From contig JAITVV010000048.1 of the NCBI GenBank assembly GCA_031285625.1, forward strand, positions 1 through 64,000: a stretch of DNA of 64,000 nucleotides, given 5' to 3'. The position numbers and the translations under genes were made by a program. The DNA is from Prevotella sp. GTDB taxonomy: Bacteria > Bacteroidota > Bacteroidia > Bacteroidales > Dysgonomonadaceae. Positions 53,012 to 61,752 of the stretch are shown here, piece by piece (the stretch's first letter is position 1; each line of letters starts with the position of its first letter). Under the pieces are notes generated by a model that worked only from the letters and a program-made list of their open reading frames with translations, ran no database searches and had not been told where the DNA came from.

Positions 53012-54340
53012 ATGAATTGGCAACAGCTCTTATCAGCAAAACGTTTTGGGATGGAACAGTATCATGATGACAAACAACATGACCGTACTGATTTTCAGAG
53101 GGATTATGACCGATTGATTTTTTCATCCCCTTTTCGCCGGCTCCAAAACAAGACTCAGGTATTTCCTTTACCTGTTAGTATTTTTGTTCACAACAGATTA
53201 ACACATAGCATAGAAGTATCATGTGTGGGACGCTCTTTAGGGGTGGTGGTTGGCCGCGAATTAAGACGTAAATATCCTGATTCCACAGCTGACTTTGAAG
53301 AGATAAGCTCTATTATTGCTGCAGGATGTTTAGCTCATGATCTGGGAAATCCACCATTCGGTCATTCCGGAGAGACAGCAATATCAAGTTATTTCTCGGA
53401 AGGAAAAGGGAAACATCTGGAGAAAAAAATAAGAGAGGAAGGTAAGCGTTGGGAAGATTTTACCAATTTTGAGGGGAATGCTAATTCAATCCGTTTACTG
53501 ATCCATCAGTTTAACGGACGTCGTAAAGGCGGATTTGTGATGACTTATTCGATGCTGGCTTCCATAATCAAATATCCATATTCATCAGTTGCAGCAAATG
53601 GTAAAGGGAAATTCGGTTTTTTTGAATCGGAAGAGAATGATATCAGACAGATTGCAAACGAGTTGGGAATGCATTGCATCCAGAAAACCCCATTGAAATA
53701 TTCAAGACATCCACTGGTTTATCTTGTAGAAGCAGCAGATGATATTTGTTATAAAATAATGGATATAGAGGATGCTCATAAATTAGGTTTACTCACTACC
53801 GATCAGACAAAGGAACTGTTTCTTGACTTCTTTGATAAAGAGAGGCAAGAGAAGATGCAAAAAACAATGCTGGTTGTGAGTGATATTAATGAGCAAATTG
53901 CTTATCTGCGTTCCAGTGTTATAGGACTACTTGTAAACGAATGTGCAGAAGTATTTATCAATAACGAACCTGCCATCCTGGATGGAAAGTTTGAAAGTTC
54001 ATTAATCAAGCACATTTCAAGTTTACCGGATAAAGCTTATCGTGCAGCAACGGATATCAGCTACAAAAAGATATATAAAACAAAAGATGTGGTAGATATT
54101 GAATTAGCCGGACACCGTATTATAGGTTTTCTACTAGATACATTTATAACAGCAATAGAGAATCCTGATGCAAAATACTCACAATTGATACTTAGCCGCA
54201 TTCCCGAGCAATATGAAAAAGATGCTCCTTCTCTTTATCAGCGTATCTTATCTATACTGGATTTTGTTTCGGGTATGACAGATGTTTATGCCCTTGATTT
54301 GTATCGCAAGATTACAGGCATAAGTTTACCTACTATTTAA
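53012..54340 (+). CDS. dgt: deoxyguanosinetriphosphate triphosphohydrolase
   Basis: A 442-residue HD-domain dNTPase. It starts MNWQQLLSAKRFG; FSSPFRRLQNKTQVFPL and HNRLTHSIEVSCVGRSLG hold the first His, AHDLGNPPFGHSGE the HD pair, and further Asp/His residues lie in the C-terminal half. It hydrolyses dGTP to deoxyguanosine and triphosphate, affecting the dNTP pool. Monocistronic; a long gene-poor stretch follows. Confidence 0.95.
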   Translation: MNWQQLLSAKRFGMEQYHDDKQHDRTDFQRDYDRLIFSSPFRRLQNKTQVFPLPVSIFVHNRLTHSIEVSCVGRSLGVVVGRELRRKYPDSTADFEEISSIIAAGCLAHDLGNPPFGHSGETAISSYFSEGKGKHLEKKIREEGKRWEDFTNFEGNANSIRLLIHQFNGRRKGGFVMTYSMLASIIKYPYSSVAANGKGKFGFFESEENDIRQIANELGMHCIQKTPLKYSRHPLVYLVEAADDICYKIMDIEDAHKLGLLTTDQTKELFLDFFDKERQEKMQKTMLVVSDINEQIAYLRSSVIGLLVNECAEVFINNEPAILDGKFESSLIKHISSLPDKAYRAATDISYKKIYKTKDVVDIELAGHRIIGFLLDTFITAIENPDAKYSQLILSRIPEQYEKDAPSLYQRILSILDFVSGMTDVYALDLYRKITGISLPTI

Positions 54341-55121
54341 TTTCGTTATATAAAAATAATGTATTTTTAAGTTGTAAATCATAAATGAAAATGTCATTTT
54401 TTGACAAAATACTTGCCTCATAACAATTTAATAGATATATTTGCATTTGACAAGACAACAAGAACAACAATATCTAGACGAGACAGAATGCGGAATAAAC
54501 GCCTTTTAGGGTTGAACACACTATCTTTTCAAGAAAATATTATAATCAATTCTCTAAAGGAATTGGTCATAATTTCTATTTTTATAAAAAAACAAATTTT
54601 ATCAAAAATTGAGAATTTGATAGTTAGATTTATCTTATTAGGAACAAAAAATGAGATTTATAAAAAATTATCCTAACACATTCTTTGTATACATTGCGAA
54701 GCAAATACATTTTGTAATTGGTAAATCAAACAAAGTTGTATTATTTCAGCAGCAAAAAATTAATAAAAATTTTAGTATATCAAAGTATGTTTTATCCTTT
54801 ATCAAGAGAGATAAATATACAAATTCAATGCCTGGAGATGAGTGGAGATGTCATAAACTATTCACATTTGTATTTGTCTTCAATGTTTGTCCCTCCTATT
54901 TTCGTTCTAGAGCTTGTGAAAGTATTGAAAGGAAATCTCAGGTGTTGGATTTGTTTTTAATACAAAAACGTTTAATATAATTATATAAGGCCCTAAGCGT
55001 AAGGTCAGACAACAAGATTACATACTTCTCAACTTGCAACGTTAGAAGTTACATACGATAAAAAGACAACAATAAAGACAACAAGTATATTATATCCACA
55101 AGCTTCAAAGACAAATTGACT
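54341..55121. other. gene-poor region before the paralogue cluster
   Basis: This 781-bp AT-rich stretch has a perfect -7 box TATATTTG at 54436-54443, followed by GACAAGACAACAAGAACAAC. A similar AGACAACAAG string recurs at 55007 and 55089, just before the first paralogue. The frames in between (about 61, 109 and 80 codons) have no recognisable motif and probably do not code. No other promoter for the cluster is seen, so it might be a long leader of about 670 nt (inference). Confidence 0.5.
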
Positions 55122-56387
55122 ATGAAACTAAAACTTTACTTATTACTATGTTTGGGCATATTCTGTTCCAAGCATACAAGTGCTCAAGTGACCATGGGGT
55201 CGAATAATCCACCAGAGGATTTTGCTATATTGCAACTTGACGGAACAAGCCAGGGATTACGTTTATCCAGGCTAGATACTAATCAGAGAGACCAGTTGAC
55301 AAATACATTAGACGCAACAGGAAAACTGACAGCCCGCGGATTGATGATTTTTAATACAGAGACAGGGTCTATTGAATTCTTTGATGGTGCAGACTGGAAA
55401 GGTCTCTCTAAAGCTCCGACCTTTGACAATGGTATTGAAAAAGATGGCGTAACCGGAAATGTTATTTTAGGGGGTAACCTACGTGAGGACACTGAAATAT
55501 CACAAGGTGCAAACAAATTGAATTTTACAACTACTACAGGCCTGTTCACTGTTAATACAGATCTATTACAAATTGGTAGTACAAATGTGACTGCCAGTAA
55601 TGCCAATTTTTCCATCAATAATGGAACTAATGATGTCATTAAAATAACAAAAACTTCTACCGGAAGCCAGATAGATGCTATAGTCGGAACAACAGGATTG
55701 AATGTTAATAATGGCGTATTTACAGCTGCAACAGGGAAAGTAACGATGGCTGGTACCGGAGGCAAACTGTCTTATACTTATCCTGTAGCATCAGGTGCTG
55801 CCGGTGACGCAATCAAGCCAAAAGCAGGAAGGATTATATTTGCTGCTGATACAAAAGGATTGGCCAGATGGGGAGATATAACTCCTTCAACAGAGATTCA
55901 ACCATTTAATATAACCAGAAATCAGGGATATCATGGCACGAATGGTACGCCAAGTAATCAGGATAAAATAACTTCGACGACCACAGAACCTAACCTCACT
56001 TTTCAGGCTATAACAGATCCATTGACATTATCAAAGGGAAGGTGGCTTATAGCTGGAATGGTTTATACATATACATATGCATATGCAACATCAGGTACTG
56101 CTAATAAATTTGTATGGACCAGGATTTGCAGAAATAACAGTGGAACATATTCACCTTTATTTACTACTGCCAACTTGGCCGAGCTTAAGACTGGGACTTC
56201 GACTAATGCCAACTCAGGAGCATATACAGCTATTCAGATAATGTATATACTGAATGTAGAAACAGCAGGGCAATACAGAGTAGAGATGACTACTGCAATG
56301 CCTAACACGACTATGGTTGCAGGGTGGACAGGTACCAGCCAGTTAAGAGCTGTTAAGGTAAGTGACAGAGCCGCAAGTGAGGACTAA
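55122..56387 (+). CDS. secreted protein, paralogue 1 of a tandem triplet
   Basis: A 421-residue exported protein (signal ends HTSAQV). Following the signal are VTMGSNNPPEDFAILQLDG, SQGLRLSRL and ARGLMIFNTETGSIEFFDG, the conserved N-terminal unit shared by all three paralogues. Then come about 150 residues of degenerate strand repeats (LQIGSTNVTAS) resembling tail-fibre or adhesin stalks, and a C-terminal beta domain starting LTLSKGRWLIAGMVYTY. The pattern suggests a surface fibre with a globular head (inference). The family is not named; it is shared with the next two genes. Confidence 0.75.
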   Translation: MKLKLYLLLCLGIFCSKHTSAQVTMGSNNPPEDFAILQLDGTSQGLRLSRLDTNQRDQLTNTLDATGKLTARGLMIFNTETGSIEFFDGADWKGLSKAPTFDNGIEKDGVTGNVILGGNLREDTEISQGANKLNFTTTTGLFTVNTDLLQIGSTNVTASNANFSINNGTNDVIKITKTSTGSQIDAIVGTTGLNVNNGVFTAATGKVTMAGTGGKLSYTYPVASGAAGDAIKPKAGRIIFAADTKGLARWGDITPSTEIQPFNITRNQGYHGTNGTPSNQDKITSTTTEPNLTFQAITDPLTLSKGRWLIAGMVYTYTYAYATSGTANKFVWTRICRNNSGTYSPLFTTANLAELKTGTSTNANSGAYTAIQIMYILNVETAGQYRVEMTTAMPNTTMVAGWTGTSQLRAVKVSDRAASED

Positions 56388-56405
56388 TAATCTTATACAC
56401 AAATT

Positions 56406-57611
56406 ATGAAAGTTATGAATAAATTATATATATATACATTAATTTTATTGTTTACAGTATTTTCTGTGAACGAGACCTTTGCTCAGGTTACTGCCGGGTC
56501 GAATAAAGTTCCTGCCAGCTTTAGTGTACTACAGCTTGACGGTACTACGGGAGGTTTACGCTTACCTCAGATATCAAATAAAAGCCTTATCAATATCAAT
56601 TCCTCATCTTCTGCAGCCAGAAAACTTCTGGCTAGAGGACTTACCATCTATGACACTAACACCGGATGGGTAGAATATTGGAACGGGACAGACTGGGCTC
56701 CTGTATCTCAATCTTTATCAGTAACAAATGGCATAAAGGAATATACAAACTATATCGGTTTAGGAGGTAATCTAGCTGAAGATACGCCTATAAACCTAAA
56801 GACATTTAATCTGAATTTAAAAACAAACTCGACATTAGGCAAATTCATTGTTAATACTAACGTATTACAGATTGATAACAGAAACATCCGCTTTCAGCCA
56901 TCCCGTTTCTCTGTAAACACGAATCTTCTTTCTGTAACAAGTGATGCAATTACTTTAAATCCATATCTAGGTGGTACCGGTATTTACACCCTTAAATCAG
57001 TAAAAACTGATGGAACAGATACTGGAAATTCTATAGTGGTGACAAATAATAATGTGCAAGTAAACGGAGATCTTTCGTACCGAGATAACGGGGACAATCC
57101 TGTAACTGTTGGTCATGCAATGGTTTCTATGGATAATGGTGATGCTTATTGGGCACCATTAAAACCCGAAACCAGTTTTAGATATGGAACATTTCTATCA
57201 AGTGTAAGTATCACAAGAACTTCGACAAGTGATACATATTATACGAATATGACTACAACTCAGATCTCAGATACTCCTCTAACATTAACTCCAGGAAAAT
57301 GGATGATATTTGCTTCTTATGCCACTACTTCTACAGGCACTGCAGCTCAGAATGTAAACTATGTCTGGACATATTTGTATAAGCAGCCAACGAGTGGAGG
57401 AACAAAAGAATTAGTGACTGTTATGGGAAAGCCAACATCTTCGAATGATGCAAGCAGGACAACATTTCCCAATCTTGTATATGTTGTAGATGTTACGGAA
57501 GAAACAAATTTTACTCTCGAAAGCGGAACAAGGAATTATACTACATCTTTATCTTATAGCTATGATGCACCTTCATTCTTCGCAATGTCGATCATTGAAG
57601 CAGGTAAATAA
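56406..57611 (+). CDS. secreted protein, paralogue 2 of a tandem triplet
   Basis: A 401-residue paralogue, 18 nt after the first. Signal ends ETFAQV. Shared blocks: VTAGSNKVPASFSVLQLDG, GGLRLPQI, ARGLTIYDTNTGWVEYWNG and, in the C-terminal domain, LTLTPGKWMIFASYAT. The stalk region is more divergent than the ends. It has the same domain order, so the three copies probably arose by tandem duplication and diverged. Confidence 0.75.
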   Translation: MKVMNKLYIYTLILLFTVFSVNETFAQVTAGSNKVPASFSVLQLDGTTGGLRLPQISNKSLININSSSSAARKLLARGLTIYDTNTGWVEYWNGTDWAPVSQSLSVTNGIKEYTNYIGLGGNLAEDTPINLKTFNLNLKTNSTLGKFIVNTNVLQIDNRNIRFQPSRFSVNTNLLSVTSDAITLNPYLGGTGIYTLKSVKTDGTDTGNSIVVTNNNVQVNGDLSYRDNGDNPVTVGHAMVSMDNGDAYWAPLKPETSFRYGTFLSSVSITRTSTSDTYYTNMTTTQISDTPLTLTPGKWMIFASYATTSTGTAAQNVNYVWTYLYKQPTSGGTKELVTVMGKPTSSNDASRTTFPNLVYVVDVTEETNFTLESGTRNYTTSLSYSYDAPSFFAMSIIEAGK

Positions 57612-57631
57612 TAATACAAAATAAAATAATC

Positions 57632-58843
57632 ATGAAATATAATATATATATACTGAGCATATTATTTACATTCCTATGTGTAAATAAATCATATAGTCAG
57701 ATTACAATAGGATCAGATATAGAACCTGCAAGTTTTTCCCTTGTTCAGGTAGAGGGTAGTGATGGAGGAGTACATTTACCGCGGATGACATCAAGTGAGA
57801 TGACCACACTCGGTGCATCGATGATAGGTAATAGCGAATCACAAGCACTCGTTGTATACAATACATCTGATAACAGAATGGAATTCTGGGATGGCAGTGT
57901 ATGGGTACCTCTAACAGCCACAAGTATATCAGGTAGCAATGCAATCACAAGTGTAGTTACGCCACAAGGGTTAAAGCTGGGTGGGGATTTAACGAAAACA
58001 ACAGAAATTGACATGAAGGATTTCAACTTTAGCTTCAAATATAATACAGGTACATCCGAACAGCTTTCGATAGGATCTGTTAAAGTAAAAAATGATGAAG
58101 TTGATCTTACTATCCCTGCAACAGGTGCTTTTACAGTTAATACCAACGCTCTGAATGTGAATTCATCCAATCGAAATATTGGTATGGCAGCCGAAAAGGT
58201 TACTGTAAATCAGGATCTTTTAACTATAGAAGATGCTAGTGTAGCAGGAACAGGAGTAAAAGGTACCTTAAATTACCCGCATTCATCAAAAGGCTCCGGT
58301 TATTTACTGGTAAGCGATGATACAAATGGAAATACTTCCTGGGGTGCTGTCAGACCGATGGGTACAATTGAAACGGGAACATTAAGTGATAATACCTTTT
58401 TCTGGAATGGCAACGATCAAAATATTACGACATCATATCTTAAATTATCACCTGGGCAGTGGATGATATTTGCTAAATATACAGGAAGAATGGTGTCTGC
58501 AACTGCCTTAATGTACCAATGGCTACAATTAGAAAAAACTACCACTAACCCTAACAGTGGAAGTCCAACATGGACATCATTAGGACGAGGAGGAGCCAAC
58601 CCTGAGTTAATAACAACAGGAAGTACTTCAACTTTTTTGTATTGTACACCATCTTATAGTCGTATGGTCAATATAACAGAAACTACTTATTACAGGGTGG
58701 TTGCAATGACTAGTAATCCTCGAAATACTACAAGTACTAATACAACGACTATGCAGCGTAATACAAGAACAGTCCCTGATTTTGGAGGTTCATATTTCTA
58801 TGCTGTCAGAATAGATGTGGAAGATCCTTCAAATCCATATTAA
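57632..58843 (+). CDS. secreted protein, paralogue 3 of a tandem triplet
   Basis: A 403-residue paralogue, 20 nt after the second. Signal ends KSYSQI. Shared blocks: ITIGSDIEPASFSLVQVEG, GGVHLPRM, ALVVYNTSDNRMEFWDG and LKLSPGQWMIFAKYTG. The GxxLPR-like and (R/K)WxIxA motifs mark both ends of the same architecture. A strong terminator follows at 58865, so the three genes end together as one transcription unit. Confidence 0.75.
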   Translation: MKYNIYILSILFTFLCVNKSYSQITIGSDIEPASFSLVQVEGSDGGVHLPRMTSSEMTTLGASMIGNSESQALVVYNTSDNRMEFWDGSVWVPLTATSISGSNAITSVVTPQGLKLGGDLTKTTEIDMKDFNFSFKYNTGTSEQLSIGSVKVKNDEVDLTIPATGAFTVNTNALNVNSSNRNIGMAAEKVTVNQDLLTIEDASVAGTGVKGTLNYPHSSKGSGYLLVSDDTNGNTSWGAVRPMGTIETGTLSDNTFFWNGNDQNITTSYLKLSPGQWMIFAKYTGRMVSATALMYQWLQLEKTTTNPNSGSPTWTSLGRGGANPELITTGSTSTFLYCTPSYSRMVNITETTYYRVVAMTSNPRNTTSTNTTTMQRNTRTVPDFGGSYFYAVRIDVEDPSNPY

Positions 58844-58864
58844 TTTGATTATAATCTCGATATC

Positions 58865-58896
58865 TAAGCCTAATCAGAATTGATTAGGCTTATTTT
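58865..58896 (+). terminator. terminator of the paralogue triplet
   Basis: Perfect stem TAAGCCTAATCA / TGATTAGGCTTA followed by a T-run, 22 bp after the last stop. Confidence 0.9.
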
Positions 58897-58912
58897 ATTT
58901 TCTATATTTGTT

Positions 58913-58920
58913 TATTATAG
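58913..58920 (+). promoter_or_regulatory. -7 promoter box of the M15 peptidase gene
   Basis: TATATTTG 13 bp before the ATG at 58933, so the message is nearly leaderless. Confidence 0.5.
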
Positions 58921-58932
58921 AGACCATCAAAT

Positions 58933-59694
58933 ATGAGACAAACAATATTCATAATACTACTATTTACATGCTTAGTCGTATGTCAATCACAAACCAATTA
59001 CCCGGTTGGAGTTCAGAGACTATTAGAAGCATATTCATCTAGTATAACAGGATACGATGGAACTTCCATAATACTGAGAGATGGCAGTAAAATAGCTTAT
59101 TCAGAGGGAGAAAATAAGTCTCATAATGAACTGATGAATAGTAATGACATAGGAGATATATTCACTTATCCATATATAAAGGGAGAAGTTAAACATATAC
59201 CGAAGAATTATGATCCGGGACGTATTCGAAATGAAGAATTATTAAAAAAGATGTATGGTTCTACTTCTGCAGAAGTTCAGAAAAGTTTGGTTACAATTAT
59301 TTGGTGTCCAAAACTTGTGAACCAAAAATTAAGGATTACAAATATCAATGGTGTTGCAGAACAATTACAGAAAATCTCAAAAGAGTTAGACAAACATCCT
59401 GAGCTAAGAGATTATTTATATAGTGCCGGAACATTTAACTGGCGCAAAGTCAGAGGAACAGACAGACTAAGTTCTCATAGTTTTGGTACAGCTATCGATC
59501 TGAATGTAAAATACTCTAATTATTGGCAATGGGACTGTCGCTGCACATCTGAAGATACTGATTTAGAGTATAAAAATAAAATACCGCAACTAATAGTAGA
59601 TATTTTTGAAAAGTACGGTTTTATATGGGGCGGAAAATGGTATCATTACGACACTATGCATTTTGAATACAGACCCGAATTATTAGTAAATTAG
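58933..59694 (+). CDS. M15 family metallopeptidase (D-Ala-D-Ala peptidase-like)
   Basis: A 253-residue secreted peptidase (signal up to about VVCQSQ). The zinc-ligand motifs of the M15 VanY/endolysin type are visible: SHSFGTAIDLNVKYS (S-H-x-x-G-x-A-x-D) and HYDTMHFEYRPELL (HFE). It probably cuts peptide cross-links in peptidoglycan, in the periplasm. It follows the paralogue cluster but has its own promoter. Confidence 0.88.
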   Translation: MRQTIFIILLFTCLVVCQSQTNYPVGVQRLLEAYSSSITGYDGTSIILRDGSKIAYSEGENKSHNELMNSNDIGDIFTYPYIKGEVKHIPKNYDPGRIRNEELLKKMYGSTSAEVQKSLVTIIWCPKLVNQKLRITNINGVAEQLQKISKELDKHPELRDYLYSAGTFNWRKVRGTDRLSSHSFGTAIDLNVKYSNYWQWDCRCTSEDTDLEYKNKIPQLIVDIFEKYGFIWGGKWYHYDTMHFEYRPELLVN

Positions 59695-59740
59695 AAGCCC
59701 TTTTCTATTTAATAAAAATTGTCTTTCCTGTAATATTTTG

Positions 59741-59748
59741 TAGCTTTG
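59741..59748 (+). promoter_or_regulatory. -7 promoter box of the double phosphoesterase gene
   Basis: TAGCTTTG 21 bp before the ATG at 59769. Confidence 0.6.
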
Positions 59749-59768
59749 TTTGTCCAAAAATCAAAGCC

Positions 59769-61628
59769 ATGAAAAAACTGATCGTATTAACTTTCTTCCT
59801 CATCTCATTTTTTACTTTATATGCCCAACAAGTACTTTTTCCCAGAGAAGAAAACACATGCAGGATAATGTCGTATAACATTAGGAATGCAAGAGGGCTC
59901 GATGAAATAACTAATTATCAACGGATAGCAAATATTATAGAGAAAGTTTCTCCCGATGTTATTGCTTTACAGGAACTGGATAGTGTAACACAACGAAGCA
60001 ATAAGGCTGATGTATTGAAACAACTAGCCGACATCACCAGAATGCATGCGATATATGGTGCTGCTATACCTTTTCAGGGAGGTAAATATGGTATTGGCAT
60101 CCTTTCCAAAAAACGTCCTTTATCATGGAAAAACATTCCTCTTCCGGGACGGGAAGAAGTACGGGCACTGCTCATGGTCGAATTTGATAAATATATTGTT
60201 TTTGCTACCCATTTTTCGCTTACATCAGAAGATCGTATAACATCAATAAAGATAATAAATGAGCTGGCAAATCATTCTGATAAACCGGTATTCTTAGCTG
60301 GAGACCTCAATGCAGAACCAGATTCATCCGAGATAAAGACATTAGCTACGAATTGGAAAATTCTGAATAATACTAAAGATGCGACCTTCCCGGCAAATAA
60401 TCCTGTAAATAAAATAGATTATATTATGGGATATGCAAAAGGAGGTAAGACTTACTCGGTGCATCAGGCCAAGGTTGTGGATGAGCCTGTAGCGTCGGAT
60501 CACAGGCCATTATTTGTAGATGTACGATTAAGTACAAGCGAAGATAAAGTAATGCGTACACAGCCATATCTGCAAAATCCGTCCACAGATGCAATGACTA
60601 TAATGTGGATGACAAATGTGCCTTGCCGTAGTTGGGTCGAATATGGGACAGATAGCACTAACATGCAGCGTGCACGTACATTTGTGGAAGGGGAAGCTAT
60701 GGCAAATAATACTATTAATCGTATCCGGCTGGAAGGACTTAAACCCGGTACAAAATACTACTACCGTGCTGTATCACAGGAAATAACTCTTTATCAACCA
60801 TACAAGAAAGAATTCGGAGATACTGTACGCACAACTTTATCTTCCTTTACAACATGGAATGATAATCTAAAAGATTTTACAGCTCTGGTATTTAATGATC
60901 TTCATGACAATTATGATCTTTTTGATAAGTTATATGCCCAGGTAAAAGATAAAAAGATTGATGTTATTATATTTAATGGTGATTGCATTGCAGATGTACA
61001 AAGTGAGGATGTTGCCGTAAAGAGCATTTCTCATTACTGTGAGGTAGCTGGCGGAAATAATATACCAACAATCTTTATCAGAGGAAATCATGAGACAAGA
61101 GGAGCATACTCGATGTTTTTATGGAATCTGCTGGAGAAAAAAGGAGGAACACATACTTATGGTGCGTTTAATCTGGGAGATACACGTTTTGTTTTGCTTG
61201 ACTGCGGAGAAGACAAGCCGGATGATCACTGGGTATATTATGATATGAATGACTTTACCCATTACCGCCAGGAGCAGGCTGACTTCCTGCGAAAGGAGTT
61301 GGCTTCCTCTGAATTCAAAACGGCTAATAAACGCATCCTTATTCACCATATACCTCTCTTCGGGAAAAATATGGATGAGTATAATCCGTGTAAAGACTTC
61401 TGGGAACCGATACTGGCAAACGCTAAGTTTGACGTTTCGCTGAATGCACATACTCATGAGTTTGAATACATTCCAACCGGGAAGGAGCAAAATAACTACC
61501 CGGTAATGATAGGTGGAGGTCCTAGTGAGAAAAGTGGCGTAGTTACTGTTTTGGAAAAAAAAGGGAATAGCATGACTCTCACTGCTATAAATGTAAATGG
61601 AGCGGAAGTACTAAAGCTTGATTTGTAA
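59769..61628 (+). CDS. exonuclease/endonuclease/phosphatase - calcineurin-like phosphoesterase fusion
   Basis: A 619-residue secreted protein (signal ends TLYAQQ). Residues of about 30-255 are an EEP domain: SYNIRNA (N37), ALQELD (E69), THFS (H148), AGDLNAEPDS (D179, N181) and SDHRPLF (D244, H245). About 260-355 is a purple-acid-phosphatase-type Fn3 domain (TIMWMTNVPCRSWVEYG, GLKPGTKYYYRAVS). About 365-600 is a calcineurin-like domain: D377 and H379, D405, GNHE (N440, H441), H526-H527, H561 and H563. All metal ligands look intact, so both active sites may work, perhaps on phospholipid or nucleotide phosphoesters (inference). Confidence 0.92.
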   Translation: MKKLIVLTFFLISFFTLYAQQVLFPREENTCRIMSYNIRNARGLDEITNYQRIANIIEKVSPDVIALQELDSVTQRSNKADVLKQLADITRMHAIYGAAIPFQGGKYGIGILSKKRPLSWKNIPLPGREEVRALLMVEFDKYIVFATHFSLTSEDRITSIKIINELANHSDKPVFLAGDLNAEPDSSEIKTLATNWKILNNTKDATFPANNPVNKIDYIMGYAKGGKTYSVHQAKVVDEPVASDHRPLFVDVRLSTSEDKVMRTQPYLQNPSTDAMTIMWMTNVPCRSWVEYGTDSTNMQRARTFVEGEAMANNTINRIRLEGLKPGTKYYYRAVSQEITLYQPYKKEFGDTVRTTLSSFTTWNDNLKDFTALVFNDLHDNYDLFDKLYAQVKDKKIDVIIFNGDCIADVQSEDVAVKSISHYCEVAGGNNIPTIFIRGNHETRGAYSMFLWNLLEKKGGTHTYGAFNLGDTRFVLLDCGEDKPDDHWVYYDMNDFTHYRQEQADFLRKELASSEFKTANKRILIHHIPLFGKNMDEYNPCKDFWEPILANAKFDVSLNAHTHEFEYIPTGKEQNNYPVMIGGGPSEKSGVVTVLEKKGNSMTLTAINVNGAEVLKLDL

Positions 61629-61752
61629 AGCCTTCAATCTCTGCTTATCTTTCATATTTCACAAAAATATTTTTCGGACAAAATATACTATTATATTTCT
61701 TTTTAGTTTTTTTGGTATAAATTTTGTTGCTGTTCATTCTATACACTTCATT

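Noticed and set aside
54401-54980. Three open frames (about 61-109 codons) before the paralogue triplet
   Set aside because: They overlap in different frames, are AT-rich and lack motifs; likely chance frames in a leader or decayed sequence.
55122-58843. Prophage tail-fibre genes
   Set aside because: No phage structural, integrase or lysis genes nearby, and each protein carries a Sec signal, which tail fibres do not. They fit exported surface proteins better.
58933-59694. Phage endolysin
   Set aside because: The M15 fold is shared with endolysins, but this protein has a signal peptide, its own promoter and no phage context.
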